Origin: Fibrobacterota bacterium
Lineage (GTDB): Bacteria; Fibrobacterota; Fibrobacteria; UBA11236
DNA length: 64,000 nucleotides
Direction of reading: 5' to 3'
Assembly: GCA_947482115.1 (NCBI GenBank)
Contig: CANKII010000005.1
Span: 1-64,000, forward strand
The position numbers and the translations under genes are program-made. The notes below the pieces were generated by a model that worked only from the letters and a program-made list of their open reading frames with translations, had not been told where the DNA came from and ran no database searches. Shown one piece after another: positions 43,489 through 54,138 of the stretch. Numbering within the stretch: the first letter of the stretch is position 1; each line of letters starts with the position of its first letter.

Positions 43489-44513
43489 AACGCATTGGCA
43501 TCATCGGTGGCGGAAGTTTCGGCAGTGCGCTGGCGGACATCATTGGCAGCAAGGGGCTTCCGGTATCGCTTTGGTTCCGCTCTTCCAAAGCAGCCGCGGA
43601 ATTCAACTCCACGCGGGAAAACAAAAAATATTTGCCCGGCATTCTACTGAGCGCCAACATCACCGGCACAGCCAGCCTCGAAGAAGCCTCCCGTAATTGT
43701 TCGCTGGTTCTGGTGTGCGTTCCCAGCCAGCACTTCCGATCCATCGCTAGACAACTGGGCCAATGGATGGACGAAGATCAAATGATCGTCAGCACCACCA
43801 AGGGCATTGAATCGCAAACTTTTAAACTCATGACGGAAATCCTCCGTGAAGAAACCCGCTGTCTTCGCATCGGAGCATTGAGTGGACCCAATCTCGCCAA
43901 GGAAATCGCCGCCAAGATGCCCGGCGCCACCGTTATCGCCAGTCGCGATGAAGATGTCATTGCAACCGTGCAGGAAGCCCTCTCCTGTTCCTACTTCCGT
44001 GTTTACAGCAACCGCGATGTTCAAGGCGTGGAACTCGGCGGGGTGCTCAAAAACATTTACGCCATTGCCACGGGACTGGCCGCGGCCCTGAAAATGGGTG
44101 ACAACACCCGTGGCATGCTCTTGACGCGCGGACTCGCCGAGATGAGCCGCTTCGCCGAAAAATTTGGCGCCAATCCCCTCACCTTTCTTGGCCTCGCCGG
44201 AGTGGGCGATCTCGTGGCCACGAGCGGCTCGCCCTTAAGCCGCAATTTCCGGGTGGGATTTTTAATTGGACAGGGAAAATCGCTGGAAGCCGCTGTGCGT
44301 GAAGTCGGTGACGTGGCGGAAGGTGTACACACCATTGACGTGGTCTTTCACAAGGCGAGTGAATTGGGGATTCGCATGCAAATTCTCGAAGGTCTGCACG
44401 CTCTGTTGTTTGAAGGCAAAGCCCTTCCTGGTGTATTGAACGACCTGATGAACGCTCCGCAAATGGAAGATGTGGAATTCAGCCATCGTTTCGGAGAATC
44501 CTCACAGGGATGA
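43485..44513 (+). CDS. gpsA: Glycerol-3-phosphate dehydrogenase [NAD(P)+]
   Basis: IGIIGGGSFGSALAD, GALSGPNLAKEIA, GVELGGVLKNIYAIATGLA. Confidence 0.95.
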   Translation: MKRIGIIGGGSFGSALADIIGSKGLPVSLWFRSSKAAAEFNSTRENKKYLPGILLSANITGTASLEEASRNCSLVLVCVPSQHFRSIARQLGQWMDEDQMIVSTTKGIESQTFKLMTEILREETRCLRIGALSGPNLAKEIAAKMPGATVIASRDEDVIATVQEALSCSYFRVYSNRDVQGVELGGVLKNIYAIATGLAAALKMGDNTRGMLLTRGLAEMSRFAEKFGANPLTFLGLAGVGDLVATSGSPLSRNFRVGFLIGQGKSLEAAVREVGDVAEGVHTIDVVFHKASELGIRMQILEGLHALLFEGKALPGVLNDLMNAPQMEDVEFSHRFGESSQG

Positions 44514-44514
44514 A

Positions 44515-44811
44515 ATGGCCTGCGAAATAAAACCCTGGCGATTTATCCGCCTCGCCATTCACATACACGGAAAAGTACAGGGTGTTTTCTATCGCCGCGA
44601 TGCCGGGCGTGAAGCCCAACATTTGGGACTAAACGGTTTTGTTCGCAATGAGCCGGATGGTTCGGTTTATGCCGAGGCAGAGGGACCCGAAAATCAACTC
44701 GGAAGTTTTATCCGTTGGTGTCGCAAGGGGCCGCCCCATGCTCAAGTCGAATCGGTGGAATCACATGAAATTCCGGTGAGAGGTGATGAAGGGTTTGAAG
44801 CGAGGTATTAA
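44515..44811 (+). CDS. Acylphosphatase
   Basis: HIHGKVQGVFYRRDAGREAQHLGLNGFVRNEPDGSVYAEAEG. Confidence 0.93.
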   Translation: MACEIKPWRFIRLAIHIHGKVQGVFYRRDAGREAQHLGLNGFVRNEPDGSVYAEAEGPENQLGSFIRWCRKGPPHAQVESVESHEIPVRGDEGFEARY

Positions 44812-44826
44812 CACCCTATCCCCCAA

Positions 44827-44949
44827 CCCCTTCCCCTCTTGAGGGGAAGGGGAGTAACAGGAATAAGTTCTTGTTCTAGACCCACGTGAAACTTCCTCCC
44901 CTCAAGAGGGGAGGAAGCAAAAAGGCGATGCCCTGAGCCTGTCGAAGGG
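44827..44949. repeat. Cluster of palindromes: family 2 copies plus one REP-like core
   Basis: CCCCTTCCCCTCTTGAGGGGAAGGGG (44827-44852), GACCCACGTGAAACTTCCTCCCCTCAAGAGGGGAGGAAG, CCCTGAGCCTGTCGAAGGG (44931-44949). Confidence 0.8.
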
Positions 44950-44956
44950 TGGGGTG

Positions 44957-46096
44957 TTACTTCCACCGCAATAATTTCTGCAATTCCCTCGCCCGTTTCT
45001 CCGCTTCATCCGGTGTGTTGGCCAATACGGTGAAGTGGCCCATCTTGCGGCCTTTGGGCGCATGGGTTTTTCCGTAGAGATGCAATGAAACATCCGGGTC
45101 ACGCAATAGTTCCTCAACTCCATCGAGTTGGTCTCCTTCGCCCGTACCGACAAGATTGATCATGGCCGCACAGCGGAGCAATTCTGTAGAACCCAAAGGC
45201 AAACCGCACACTGCGCGAACCTGTTGCTCAAATTGGGAACACAGACAGGCGTCAATGGTGGAGTGACCGGAGTTGTGAGGCCGCGGCGCGATCTCATTCA
45301 ACATGAGTGAACCATCCGCAACCTCAAAAAGCTCCACACAAAAGGTTCCGACAATGGACAACCCCTCCGCCACCTTGCGGGCAATTTCCTTCGCGGCCTG
45401 CGCCGTGGATTCGGAAACCCGCGCCGGGAGTATGGCAAGATCCAGAATGTTCCGCACATGCATGTTTTCTGAAGGCAGATACGAAGCAAAGGCTCCGTCG
45501 CTGCCACGACAGGCAACCACGCTGATTTCTTTCACGAAAGGAACCAGCCGTTCCAGAATCAATTCCCTGCCGGAAAATTCCGCAAAGGCTTTGCGTCCTT
45601 CTTCAACATTCTCGACTCGAATTTGTCCCTTGCCGTCATATCCACCGCGCGAGGTTTTGAGAAAGGAGGGAAAGCCCACCTGCGCCATGGCCGCTTCCAA
45701 CTCTTGCGCAGAACGGATCGGGGCAAAAGGCGTAACCGGGATTCCACAATCGCGGACGAATACTTTTTCCAGAATGCGATCCTGCGTAATGCGCAAAGCC
45801 TTGCTGGAAGGATGCACCGGTGTTTTCTGAGCTTCAAGAAATTCCACCGCAATGGCATCCACATTCTCAAACTCATACGTCAAGGCTGCGCTGACGGAAG
45901 CCAGTTCTTTCAGACCGCTTTGATCCGCATAAGGTTTTTGAATCACAATATCCGCGACCTGACCGCAAGGAGAATCGGCGGAAGGCTCCAACACGGCGAC
46001 ACGATATCCCATGCGTTTGGCGGCAAGGGCGAACATGCGCCCCAATTGTCCCCCGCCGAGAATGCCAATCGTAGCGCCGGGAAGGACGGCCATCAA
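44957..46096 (-). CDS. purK: 5-(carboxyamino)imidazole ribonucleotide synthase
   Basis: [25 protein letters not shown]-grasp, [18 protein letters not shown]. Confidence 0.95.
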   Translation of the reverse strand: MMAVLPGATIGILGGGQLGRMFALAAKRMGYRVAVLEPSADSPCGQVADIVIQKPYADQSGLKELASVSAALTYEFENVDAIAVEFLEAQKTPVHPSSKALRITQDRILEKVFVRDCGIPVTPFAPIRSAQELEAAMAQVGFPSFLKTSRGGYDGKGQIRVENVEEGRKAFAEFSGRELILERLVPFVKEISVVACRGSDGAFASYLPSENMHVRNILDLAILPARVSESTAQAAKEIARKVAEGLSIVGTFCVELFEVADGSLMLNEIAPRPHNSGHSTIDACLCSQFEQQVRAVCGLPLGSTELLRCAAMINLVGTGEGDQLDGVEELLRDPDVSLHLYGKTHAPKGRKMGHFTVLANTPDEAEKRARELQKLLRWK

Positions 46097-46665
46097 TTTT
46101 CTTCCAGGCGATGGGAACGTACTTCACGCTCCTGCTTCGCCATGGTGTTCACAATGGCCTTGCGGTACTTGGGAAATTTCACACCCAGAATGCGCACCGC
46201 CAGCAACGCTGCATTGCGGGCATTGCCGATGGCCACCGTGGCCACGGGAATTCCGGCGGGCATTTGCACGATGGACAGCAAAGAGTCCAATCCCTTCAAT
46301 TGTTTGGAAGCCACCGGCACACCGATGACCGGCAGGGATGTCATTGAAGCTGTCATACCCGGCAAATGCGCCGCACCGCCAGCTCCCGCAATCAATACTT
46401 CCAAACCGCGAGCGGCAGCGGACTGCGCATAATCCACCATCAATTTGGGAGTGCGATGCGCCGAGACAATCTTGGCCTCGCACGGCACTCCCATTTCACG
46501 CAACGTGGAAACCGCATCGCGTAAAGTTTCCCAATCCGATTTGCTTCCCATGATGACGCCGACCAGGGGTTTCTCTTTTGGGGTTTTCGCCGGGGATTTG
46601 ATCGTCTTTGCCAATGGGCCATCCTTGGTTTTTTTCAAAAGATATTTCCTGCGGACCCGATTCAC
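46093..46665 (-). CDS. purE: 5-(carboxyamino)imidazole ribonucleotide mutase
   Basis: [36 protein letters not shown]. Confidence 0.96.
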   Translation of the reverse strand: MNRVRRKYLLKKTKDGPLAKTIKSPAKTPKEKPLVGVIMGSKSDWETLRDAVSTLREMGVPCEAKIVSAHRTPKLMVDYAQSAAARGLEVLIAGAGGAAHLPGMTASMTSLPVIGVPVASKQLKGLDSLLSIVQMPAGIPVATVAIGNARNAALLAVRILGVKFPKYRKAIVNTMAKQEREVRSHRLEEN

Positions 46666-46730
46666 ACGACGCCTAATTTTCTTTTTTTAACTTATGGATT
46701 ATAAAGGGGTTGTAGAAACAGGAGTTTGAG

Positions 46731-47282
46731 ATGCCGCGGCTTTTCATCGCCATTGATTTTCCCCATTCCGTCTCCACCCGTCTGCAGGACATTGCCTATG
46801 GTTTACCGGGCGCCGCTTGGGTGCATCAATACCATCTGACACTGCGATTTCTGGGTGAAACGGAGAACCACATTCTCGAAGATATCCAGCATGCGCTCAC
46901 GGAAGTGCGCGTAAATTCCTTTCATCTCGATCTCAAAAGCGTAGGTCACTTTCCTCCGCGCGGCACACCCGAAGTTCTTTGGGTGGGTGTCGCCCACAAT
47001 GATTCTCTGATGCGATTAAACCGGCGTCTCGACAGCGCACTCGCTAAAGCCGGCGTTCCTGCCGAAGGACGGAAATTTCATCCGCATGTCACTCTTGCGC
47101 GTCTGAAAAATGGAGCGATTCGACATGTCGGAGATTTCGAAGTCCATCACTCCCTGTTCAAAATCCCCGAAGTACCGGTGGAACAGTTCCACCTTTACTC
47201 GAGCCGGTTGACACCCGAAGGCGCGGTGCATACGGTAGAGGAGACGTATCCTCTTGAAGGATTGCTTGAGGGAGATTACTAG
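46731..47282 (+). CDS. thpR: RNA 2',3'-cyclic phosphodiesterase
   Basis: 2H motifs HLTLRFLGE and HPHVTLARL. Confidence 0.92.
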   Translation: MPRLFIAIDFPHSVSTRLQDIAYGLPGAAWVHQYHLTLRFLGETENHILEDIQHALTEVRVNSFHLDLKSVGHFPPRGTPEVLWVGVAHNDSLMRLNRRLDSALAKAGVPAEGRKFHPHVTLARLKNGAIRHVGDFEVHHSLFKIPEVPVEQFHLYSSRLTPEGAVHTVEETYPLEGLLEGDY

Positions 47283-47302
47283 GACAAATTCCGAAATCCG
47301 GT

Positions 47303-47593
47303 TTATTCGTCTTCCTTGAACTTTTTGAATTTGCGGAAGTAATGAATTCCTCTGCCGCTGACATAACAGAACAAGCCGGCGATGAGCAAATATTTTCCGA
47401 GGGTGTTTGCGTCAATGCTGAAATCATCATAGGTCAGGGGCTTGTTCTTGTACAGGAAAAAGCACAGCCCCGACAACAGGATGATGATGAAACCCATGAC
47501 GAGCAGATACCAGGCCACCTCGTCCACCCAGCGTCCCGATCGGCGTGGCTTTTCGTCTGTTTCCGTTTCAGTGCCGTCTTGTTCTTCAATCAT
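47303..47593 (-). CDS. Small two-TM membrane protein
   Basis: Two hydrophobic segments. Confidence 0.55.
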   Translation of the reverse strand: MIEEQDGTETETDEKPRRSGRWVDEVAWYLLVMGFIIILLSGLCFFLYKNKPLTYDDFSIDANTLGKYLLIAGLFCYVSGRGIHYFRKFKKFKEDE

Positions 47594-47637
47594 GGAATGA
47601 AATATACTCCGGTCACGGGGAATGTTTTAACGCCTTC

Positions 47638-48876
47638 TCAGCGCATATAGGTGGGAACCTTGTTCCGATCCCCGCCGCGCTCCACATACTTTCCAAAATA
47701 AACGCGCGCCTCGGCCGGACGGCTCAGTTCAAGCAATGCATTGGCCAAATCCAGATAGGGCTCCACCGCATCCGGACAATACAGCAGAACGTTGCCTGCG
47801 AAATACACGACCTCGAGGTTGCTGTGATGCGCCCTGGCATAGCGCATGGCAAAAATGTTTGCATCACAATCCAAAGAATCCCGGGACAGCAGGGATTGAA
47901 TATGGGTTCTCAAACTCGTGGAATCGTCCATCACCAGTTCATTCCAAAGGGCTTTCAACACCACGGGACGATCCGGATGTGTACCATACAGGTTGGTGTA
48001 GAGGTAATGCGCCTGTTTTTCATAGTTGCGAATGCCCAGCTGCCATGCCAAAAGCTCCTGAAGCGCCGGCGGAGTTTCATCCTCCTCCCCACCCTTCATC
48101 AACTCCCACAATTGATCCGCCTTGTAGCGGTTTCCGGTAATCGCATAATGTTTGAACAACTCGGCCATCGCAACGGTGTGAAACTCCGGCCACTTCGAAT
48201 CCAGCGCCTGTTTGAAATAATCCGTCGCTTCATCGGTTTTGTCCCCGGCATCCAACTCGAGGGCATGGATGAAATTCCGAACGGGCGGCGGCGTCTGCCC
48301 GTCCAGATAGGAACGGGCTTCCTTGAAATTTCCCTGCAGGGAAAGGTTCAAAGAGGCAAGCGCTTGTACCTCGGGCAAACCAGACCGGGAAGCCGCTTTT
48401 CGAATGATTCCGGGATCGAGCTTCCCACCGATGTAAAAATTGGCCAGAAGCAGACGATGGGCGCTCGCCGAATCCAAATCTCCTGCAAAAGGAGCGAGAA
48501 GATCCCGGCACACCTGAAATTGTCCGGTGCGAAAAGCCAGCGCACCCGCACGACCGCTTTCCGGCAGAAAAGTTTTTCCAATCGAGGCATGGTATCGAAG
48601 CACCACCAAAGCCGCAGCGGCGTGTCGCGAATTTTCCAGACGGCCTTCAATGTATTCCAGCTGCATTGGATTCAAAAGTGCGAGGTGCGGGATGAGATAA
48701 GGAAGAGCCGACTCGGTCTTTCCCCTTGCCAGCCAGTTCAGGCCAACGCGAAGCGCGGAATCGGGAGAAGTGGCCGCAAAGGAGGATGCCGCACCCAGAC
48801 AGAAAACAAGAAGCGCGGAAAACCGCCTCTTAACCGCCATAATTTTCAGGAAACATTCTGCGTTCAATGCTTTCAA
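47638..48876 (-). CDS. TPR-like secreted protein
   Basis: Signal peptide, helical repeats. Confidence 0.6.
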   Translation of the reverse strand: MKALNAECFLKIMAVKRRFSALLVFCLGAASSFAATSPDSALRVGLNWLARGKTESALPYLIPHLALLNPMQLEYIEGRLENSRHAAAALVVLRYHASIGKTFLPESGRAGALAFRTGQFQVCRDLLAPFAGDLDSASAHRLLLANFYIGGKLDPGIIRKAASRSGLPEVQALASLNLSLQGNFKEARSYLDGQTPPPVRNFIHALELDAGDKTDEATDYFKQALDSKWPEFHTVAMAELFKHYAITGNRYKADQLWELMKGGEEDETPPALQELLAWQLGIRNYEKQAHYLYTNLYGTHPDRPVVLKALWNELVMDDSTSLRTHIQSLLSRDSLDCDANIFAMRYARAHHSNLEVVYFAGNVLLYCPDAVEPYLDLANALLELSRPAEARVYFGKYVERGGDRNKVPTYMR

Positions 48877-49429
48877 TAAGGATGTGCAGCACGGTCATAT
48901 GCACTTCCTGAACGCGCTCGGTGTTCGGGGATCGCACCCAAATTTCACCGTCCCCCGTTCCGTGCAGCTTTCCACCCTCTTTGCCGAGGAAGAGAAACAC
49001 TTTCATGGATCGTTTGCGCGCGGCTTCAACCGCCTTGATGACATTGGCGGAATTTCCGCTGGTGGAAATGGCGATTAAAACATCGTCCGGTTTCCCGTAA
49101 GCCTCCACGCCCCTCGCAAACACATGATCAAAACCATAGTCGTTGGAGACACAGGTGATGTGACCCGTTTCCAAAAGGGGAATGACGGGAAGGGCAGCCC
49201 GATCGCCGCGAAAACGGCCCGTACATTCTTCCGCAAAATGGAGGGCATCACAGGCGGAGCCTCCATTGCCGCAAATCAACCCTTTGCCACCCTTACGGAA
49301 ACATTCCACCAAACCGTCGGCCATGTCCTGAATATGGGTCGCATTTGCGGAATCCGCCATGAAGGAATCGAGGGCCTGTCGGGCTTCGGCCAGGGATTTT
49401 ACAACGGCTTCCTTCAAATCCAATGACAT
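48830..49429 (-). CDS. gmhA: SIS-domain phosphoheptose isomerase
   Basis: ICGNGGSACDALHFAEE, ISTSGNSANVIKAVEAAR. Confidence 0.85.
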   Translation of the reverse strand: MSLDLKEAVVKSLAEARQALDSFMADSANATHIQDMADGLVECFRKGGKGLICGNGGSACDALHFAEECTGRFRGDRAALPVIPLLETGHITCVSNDYGFDHVFARGVEAYGKPDDVLIAISTSGNSANVIKAVEAARKRSMKVFLFLGKEGGKLHGTGDGEIWVRSPNTERVQEVHMTVLHILIESIERRMFPENYGG

Positions 49430-49505
49430 GGAACATTCCTCCTGATGGAAGGAAGATAAAAACCCGTCACCCCCAAAATGAGTGATTTAAAGCGATTGAG
49501 AAGAA

Positions 49506-49582
49506 TGGTCGGGATGGCGGGATTCGAACCCACGACCCCTTGCTCCCGAAGCAAGTGCTCTACCAGACTGAGCCACATCCCG
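49506..49582 (-). tRNA. tRNA-Pro (anticodon CGG)
   Basis: CGGGATG...CATCCCG acceptor, TTCGGGA loop, GGTTCGAAT T-loop, encoded CCA. Confidence 0.95.
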
Positions 49583-49590
49583 ACTGACAC

Positions 49591-49668
49591 AAAAAAAGGG
49601 AGGCTAAATATAGCTCCTCCCTTCACCAAAAAACCGGAAAAAAGAAGGGGGTGACCCTGCGGCCACCC
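49591..49668 (-). terminator. Tandem terminators downstream of amt
   Basis: Minus: GGGGTGGCCGCAGGGTCACCCCCTTCTTTTTT and GGGAGGAGCTATATTTAGCCTCCCTTTTTTT. Confidence 0.75.
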
Positions 49669-49696
49669 CACCTCAATTCCCGATTATTACAAACGA

Positions 49697-51181
49697 TTAG
49701 GCTTCTTCGTAGTGATAGCCCGCTTCGCCATGATCCGCGTAGTCCAATCCCTGCAACTCTTCGTCATGCGAGGGGCGCAGGCCCAAAATGGCCTTCACGA
49801 CGTAGGCGATCACAATGGTACCCACGATGGCCAAGGTCATGGTGACACCAATGGCCTTGAGCTGCTCAACCCACAAAGTCTTACCGACAATTCCGGAAAG
49901 ATTGATGTTCAGATTGGCATTGACGGAAGGAGTGGCCAAAACGCCCGTGATGAAAGCACCCAAAGTACCGCCGACACCATGCACACCGAAGGTGTCCAGC
50001 GCATCGTCATACTTGAGCCAGGCTTTCAGAACATTGCAGGCGAGGAAGGGAACCACACCGGCCAAGACACCGATAATCACGGCACCGGTCGCATCCACAA
50101 AACCGGTTGCAGGAGTGATGACAACCAACCCGGCGACGGCACCGGAACAGAAACCGAGTACGGTGGGTTTGCCGCGAATGATCCATTCGAGCAAAGGCCA
50201 GACAGTGGCGGCAACGGCAGTAGCCAGAGTTGTCGTCATGAACGCATTTGCAGCGACACCATCAGCAGCGACAGCGGAACCGGCGTTAAATCCATACCAA
50301 CCGACCCACAGCATTCCCGTACCCACCATGGTAAGCACTAGGCTGTGCGGAGCGAAATTCTTTTGTCCAAACCCGGCGCGCTTGCCGAGAATGAGGCAGA
50401 GAACAAGTGCCGACCAACCGGAGGACATATGCACCACGGTGCCGCCGGCAAAATCGATGGCCTTGATTTTGGCGCCGGCATTCCAGACACCGTTCATCAA
50501 ACCGTCCACACCCCACACCATGTGAGCAAGCGGGAAATAAACAATCAGCATCCAGAGCAGAATGAACAGCATGATGGCGCTGTATTTCATGCGCTCGGCA
50601 ATCGCCCCAATAATCAAAGCCGGGGTGATTATGGCAAACATCAACTGGTACATGGAGAACACGTTTTCGGATACCCAATAGGCATAATTGGTATTGGGGG
50701 CGGAAGTCACTCCATGCAAAAAGGCTTTTGACATGCCTCCCATGATGGAGGAGCCCGGTTCAAATGCGAAGCTGTAACCGAAGGCCCACCAAAGGATGGT
50801 CACCAAACCGGCGCAGCCAAAGCATTGGGCGAGTACGGAAAGCACGTTCTTGGTTCGAACGAGACCACCGTAAAACAGGGCGAGACCGGGAAGGGTCATG
50901 AACAACACCAACGCTGCCGAGGTCATCATCCATGCATTATGACCGGGACCGGGAACGCCGACAAGCTTGGTCGCACCCGTATTATTGATATAAGCTTCAA
51001 GATCTGCAACTCGGCCCATCAACGCAGAGTCCACGACAGGTGCGGCTGCCATGGCAGGAGCCGCAGCCTCAACCACTGCTGTCGTATCCGCGTGGGAATG
51101 AACGCCCAATAGTCCCAAAGTCAATGCCATTATTGAAATGGGTTGAATCCAAAATCGCTTCGAATTAGAAATGAAGCTCAT
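49697..51181 (-). CDS. amt: Ammonium transporter
   Basis: AmtB family: FYGGLVRTKNVLSVLAQC, GGTVVHMSSGWSAL, FGVHGVGGTLGAF. Confidence 0.96.
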   Translation of the reverse strand: MSFISNSKRFWIQPISIMALTLGLLGVHSHADTTAVVEAAAPAMAAAPVVDSALMGRVADLEAYINNTGATKLVGVPGPGHNAWMMTSAALVLFMTLPGLALFYGGLVRTKNVLSVLAQCFGCAGLVTILWWAFGYSFAFEPGSSIMGGMSKAFLHGVTSAPNTNYAYWVSENVFSMYQLMFAIITPALIIGAIAERMKYSAIMLFILLWMLIVYFPLAHMVWGVDGLMNGVWNAGAKIKAIDFAGGTVVHMSSGWSALVLCLILGKRAGFGQKNFAPHSLVLTMVGTGMLWVGWYGFNAGSAVAADGVAANAFMTTTLATAVAATVWPLLEWIIRGKPTVLGFCSGAVAGLVVITPATGFVDATGAVIIGVLAGVVPFLACNVLKAWLKYDDALDTFGVHGVGGTLGAFITGVLATPSVNANLNINLSGIVGKTLWVEQLKAIGVTMTLAIVGTIVIAYVVKAILGLRPSHDEELQGLDYADHGEAGYHYEEA

Positions 51182-51272
51182 GCGATGCCGCTCCTTTTAA
51201 AAGTGTTTTGACTGCTTCCCACGATGACAAAAATGATACTGCCATCGGATGCTGATGCACATCGTAAAGGAT

Positions 51273-51288
51273 AGCATTCCACGTGCCA
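51273..51288 (-). promoter_or_regulatory. Sigma-54 promoter of amt
   Basis: Minus TGGCACGTGGAATGCT versus TGGCACG-N4-TTGCW; correct GG/GC spacing. Confidence 0.75.
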
Positions 51289-51423
51289 AGCGAAAATGAA
51301 TCGAATTCTTTGCAAAAAAACTTTAAACGCCATGTTTAAGCCATTAAAGTCAACAAAAGGAAATAAGTGTCATTTAATGCCATAATTGAGAATAATTGTC
51401 CGGCTTAAAAATCAGAGATTTTT

Positions 51424-51640
51424 AAAAGGCCAGGTATTTGCGAGCCTGATTTTCGTCCTTCCAGCACCCGAGCAATGTCTTCCACAATGGAAGGCTGAAT
51501 CCCCTCGGTGTCGGTTCGTCCAAAAGCAAAACCTTGGGCTTTCCCAGCAATGCCCGGGCAATAGCCAGCTGCTGTTGTTGAATACCACTGAGATTACCGG
51601 AATGAGACCCGGTCGCTTTATTTGCACAGCTTGCTTCGCT
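51424..51640 (-). pseudogene. urtE: Truncated, frameshifted urea/branched-chain-type ABC ATPase (urtE-like)
   Basis: [28 protein letters not shown], then in a shifted frame [18 protein letters not shown], then RKYLAF. Confidence 0.75.
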
Positions 51641-51849
51641 ATCAAATGGCCGCCGTACTGCGACTCGGATTATTAGGCCCGCGATCCACACAAACAATGC
51701 AATCAAAAATATTGGCCTCGGTGAAACTCCCGCAAGAACGCATTACAAGTGCGCAACCGGAAAAACCCGAAGCATGGCGCAGCTCTCCTTTTGTGGACGT
51801 GGGCCAGGGCGGGCACGGGTTTCTTTACAGCCGGTTGTTTCAGAATTAA
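51640..51849 (+). pseudogene. ureF: 3' remnant of urease accessory gene ureF
   Basis: [10 protein letters not shown]... and C-term HGFLYSRLFQN, directly followed by ureG-like remnant. Confidence 0.55.
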
Positions 51850-51859
51850 GATCAGGAGA

Positions 51860-52100
51860 ATGAACATGAACTCCGAACCCCATCAACACGAAGACGGAAC
51901 ATGGCATGTCCACGCCAGTGCAGGGCATACCCATACGCACGAACATTGGGATTCACCCGGTGAATATCGTCTGCGGGAATTGATGCGCGGCGTTGCGGGA
52001 TCGTGTCAGTCGGCCGTGGTTACAAACGACATCTTCACGCGCGAGGACGGCGAATTCCTGACGCGACACAAGGCATTGCGCATGCGTGGAAGCGAGCGGC
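51860..52100 (+). pseudogene. ureG: Internally deleted ureG remnant
   Basis: HQHEDGTWHVHASAGHTHTHEHWDSPGEYRLREL, P-loop missing, SAVVTNDIFTREDGEFLTRHKAL retained. Confidence 0.8.
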
Positions 52101-52156
52101 CCCTCATTCCCATCCCAAAGCATTCTGACACACACTTTACCCTTCAAGGAGTTTCC

Positions 52157-52243
52157 ATGAAAACATCATATCGGGCATCTTTCGGATTTTTTTTCGGAAT
52201 TGCCGCTTTAAACCTTGCCGCACACCCAGGTCATTCCGGTGGG
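52157..52243 (+). pseudogene. Possible 5' remnant of a HupE/UreJ-family gene
   Basis: aaggag RBS, MKTSYRASFGFFFGIAALNLAAHPGHSGG then no homologous continuation. Confidence 0.4.
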
Positions 52244-52539
52244 AAACCCTGGTACGGCTACCTACCTCCTTCCGTTCTTTCCTCAACAGTGGGTGGCTTA
52301 GTAGAGAATTCAACCCCAAATTCTCCAATTTCCATTCAAAAATCCTTATCTTCCAAAATTTCAATAATTTCAGAAAAAAGAGACAAATAAACCTTTTTAA
52401 GATGACAATAACACAACAAAAATGACAATTGTCTCTATCTGTTAATATGTGGCCTAAGGTAGAGGGATCAAATTCAATGGCGAATCCATTTCCTGGCTCA
52501 AATTCTCTCAATTTCGGTTCTCGTTCCTCTTTTCAGCGA

Positions 52540-52555
52540 TGGCATGAGGATTGAT
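52540..52555 (+). promoter_or_regulatory. Candidate sigma-54 promoter of porin gene
   Basis: TGGCATGAGGATTGAT; spacing correct but -12 GC is GA. Confidence 0.45.
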
Positions 52556-52615
52556 TCTTAATCCCCGCATAATCAACCTGCCTAATTCCCGGTAGGGTTT
52601 TTTCAAGGAGCAAGG

Positions 52616-53545
52616 ATGAAGAATTTGAAGAAATCATCGTTGACATTGATGGCGCTGGGTCTTTGCGCCACATCATCCTTTGCGGATTTAAAACTCGACA
52701 GCAACCTGACTATTAATGGCTTCCTTGACATGTCGACCGTGTACACAAAGCCCAATGTGGGCAAGGCCACAACAACCGCCTCGTTTGATCAATTCGAGGT
52801 TGATTTCATGTACAAATATGGGGACCATATCTCTGCAAGAGCCGACATTAACAGCACTGGTGATTCTCTGGGAACGGTGAAAGCCGAACAAGCTTACGCC
52901 ACTTATACCATGGGCAGCACCAGTGTTTCCGTGGGTAAATTCCGGAGTGCAACCGGTTGGGAGTCCGCAGAACCCACGGGCACATATCAGTTCTCCTACA
53001 ACAATTCCGTGATGGCGTACGGCGGTTATATCACCGGTATCAATGCGGCGTATAGCGCCGGAATGTTCGGCATTTACGGTGCTTTGGTCACCAGTGAATG
53101 GTACGGCGATAACGACATCTCCAGTCCGGGCGCTGAAATTCAGGTCTCCCTGATGCCGGTCACAGGGGTGACTGCCAAGGTTGCCTACCTGTATGAAAAG
53201 GTCGACGCAGGGAACTTCAATCAACAGGTAATCAATGCATGGGTGTCCTACGTCATGGGGCCGATGACACTGGCCGTGGAATACAACATGCTCAAGGATT
53301 TCGGAGCCAAGGGGGCGGATGCCAATGGGGGCCTTGCAACGGCCATCTACAAGTTCACCGACAAGGTGGCCGGAACCGTGCGCTACAGCACAATCAAGTG
53401 GAAGGGCGCTGCCAAGGCCAATTCCGAAGTCACCGTCAGCCCCTGCTACTCCATCGCCAGCAATTGGTGGGTTCTGGCAGAGGCCAGAAGGGATATCGAC
53501 GCGAAAATCACGACTGGCGCGCTTGAAACAACTTTTACCTTCTAA
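52616..53545 (+). CDS. Outer-membrane beta-barrel porin
   Basis: Signal peptide, alternating beta-strand pattern, C-terminal Phe (TTFTF). Confidence 0.8.
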   Translation: MKNLKKSSLTLMALGLCATSSFADLKLDSNLTINGFLDMSTVYTKPNVGKATTTASFDQFEVDFMYKYGDHISARADINSTGDSLGTVKAEQAYATYTMGSTSVSVGKFRSATGWESAEPTGTYQFSYNNSVMAYGGYITGINAAYSAGMFGIYGALVTSEWYGDNDISSPGAEIQVSLMPVTGVTAKVAYLYEKVDAGNFNQQVINAWVSYVMGPMTLAVEYNMLKDFGAKGADANGGLATAIYKFTDKVAGTVRYSTIKWKGAAKANSEVTVSPCYSIASNWWVLAEARRDIDAKITTGALETTFTF

Positions 53546-53572
53546 TTCGTGAGGATTCTTCCCGGTTTTTGA

Positions 53573-53998
<426 letters not shown>

Positions 53999-54015
53999 TT
54001 AAATAATCGCCTTCC

Positions 54016-54066
54016 AGCCCGCCTTATTCTGTGCGTCAAGCATGGGATTCAGGCGGGCTATTTTAT
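54016..54066 (+). terminator. Intrinsic terminator of glnB
   Basis: AGCCCGCC...GGCGGGCT followed by ATTTTATTT. Confidence 0.75.
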
Positions 54067-54138
54067 TTACAGGCCTCACAGGCCATTTCCAAACATTTTA
54101 CTTTTCCACCTCCTCAATGAAACACTGAGAAAGAGCGG

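Noticed and set aside
47545-48879. 444-aa plus-strand ORF opposite the TPR gene
   Set aside because: Antisense; minus-strand product has signal peptide and repeat structure.
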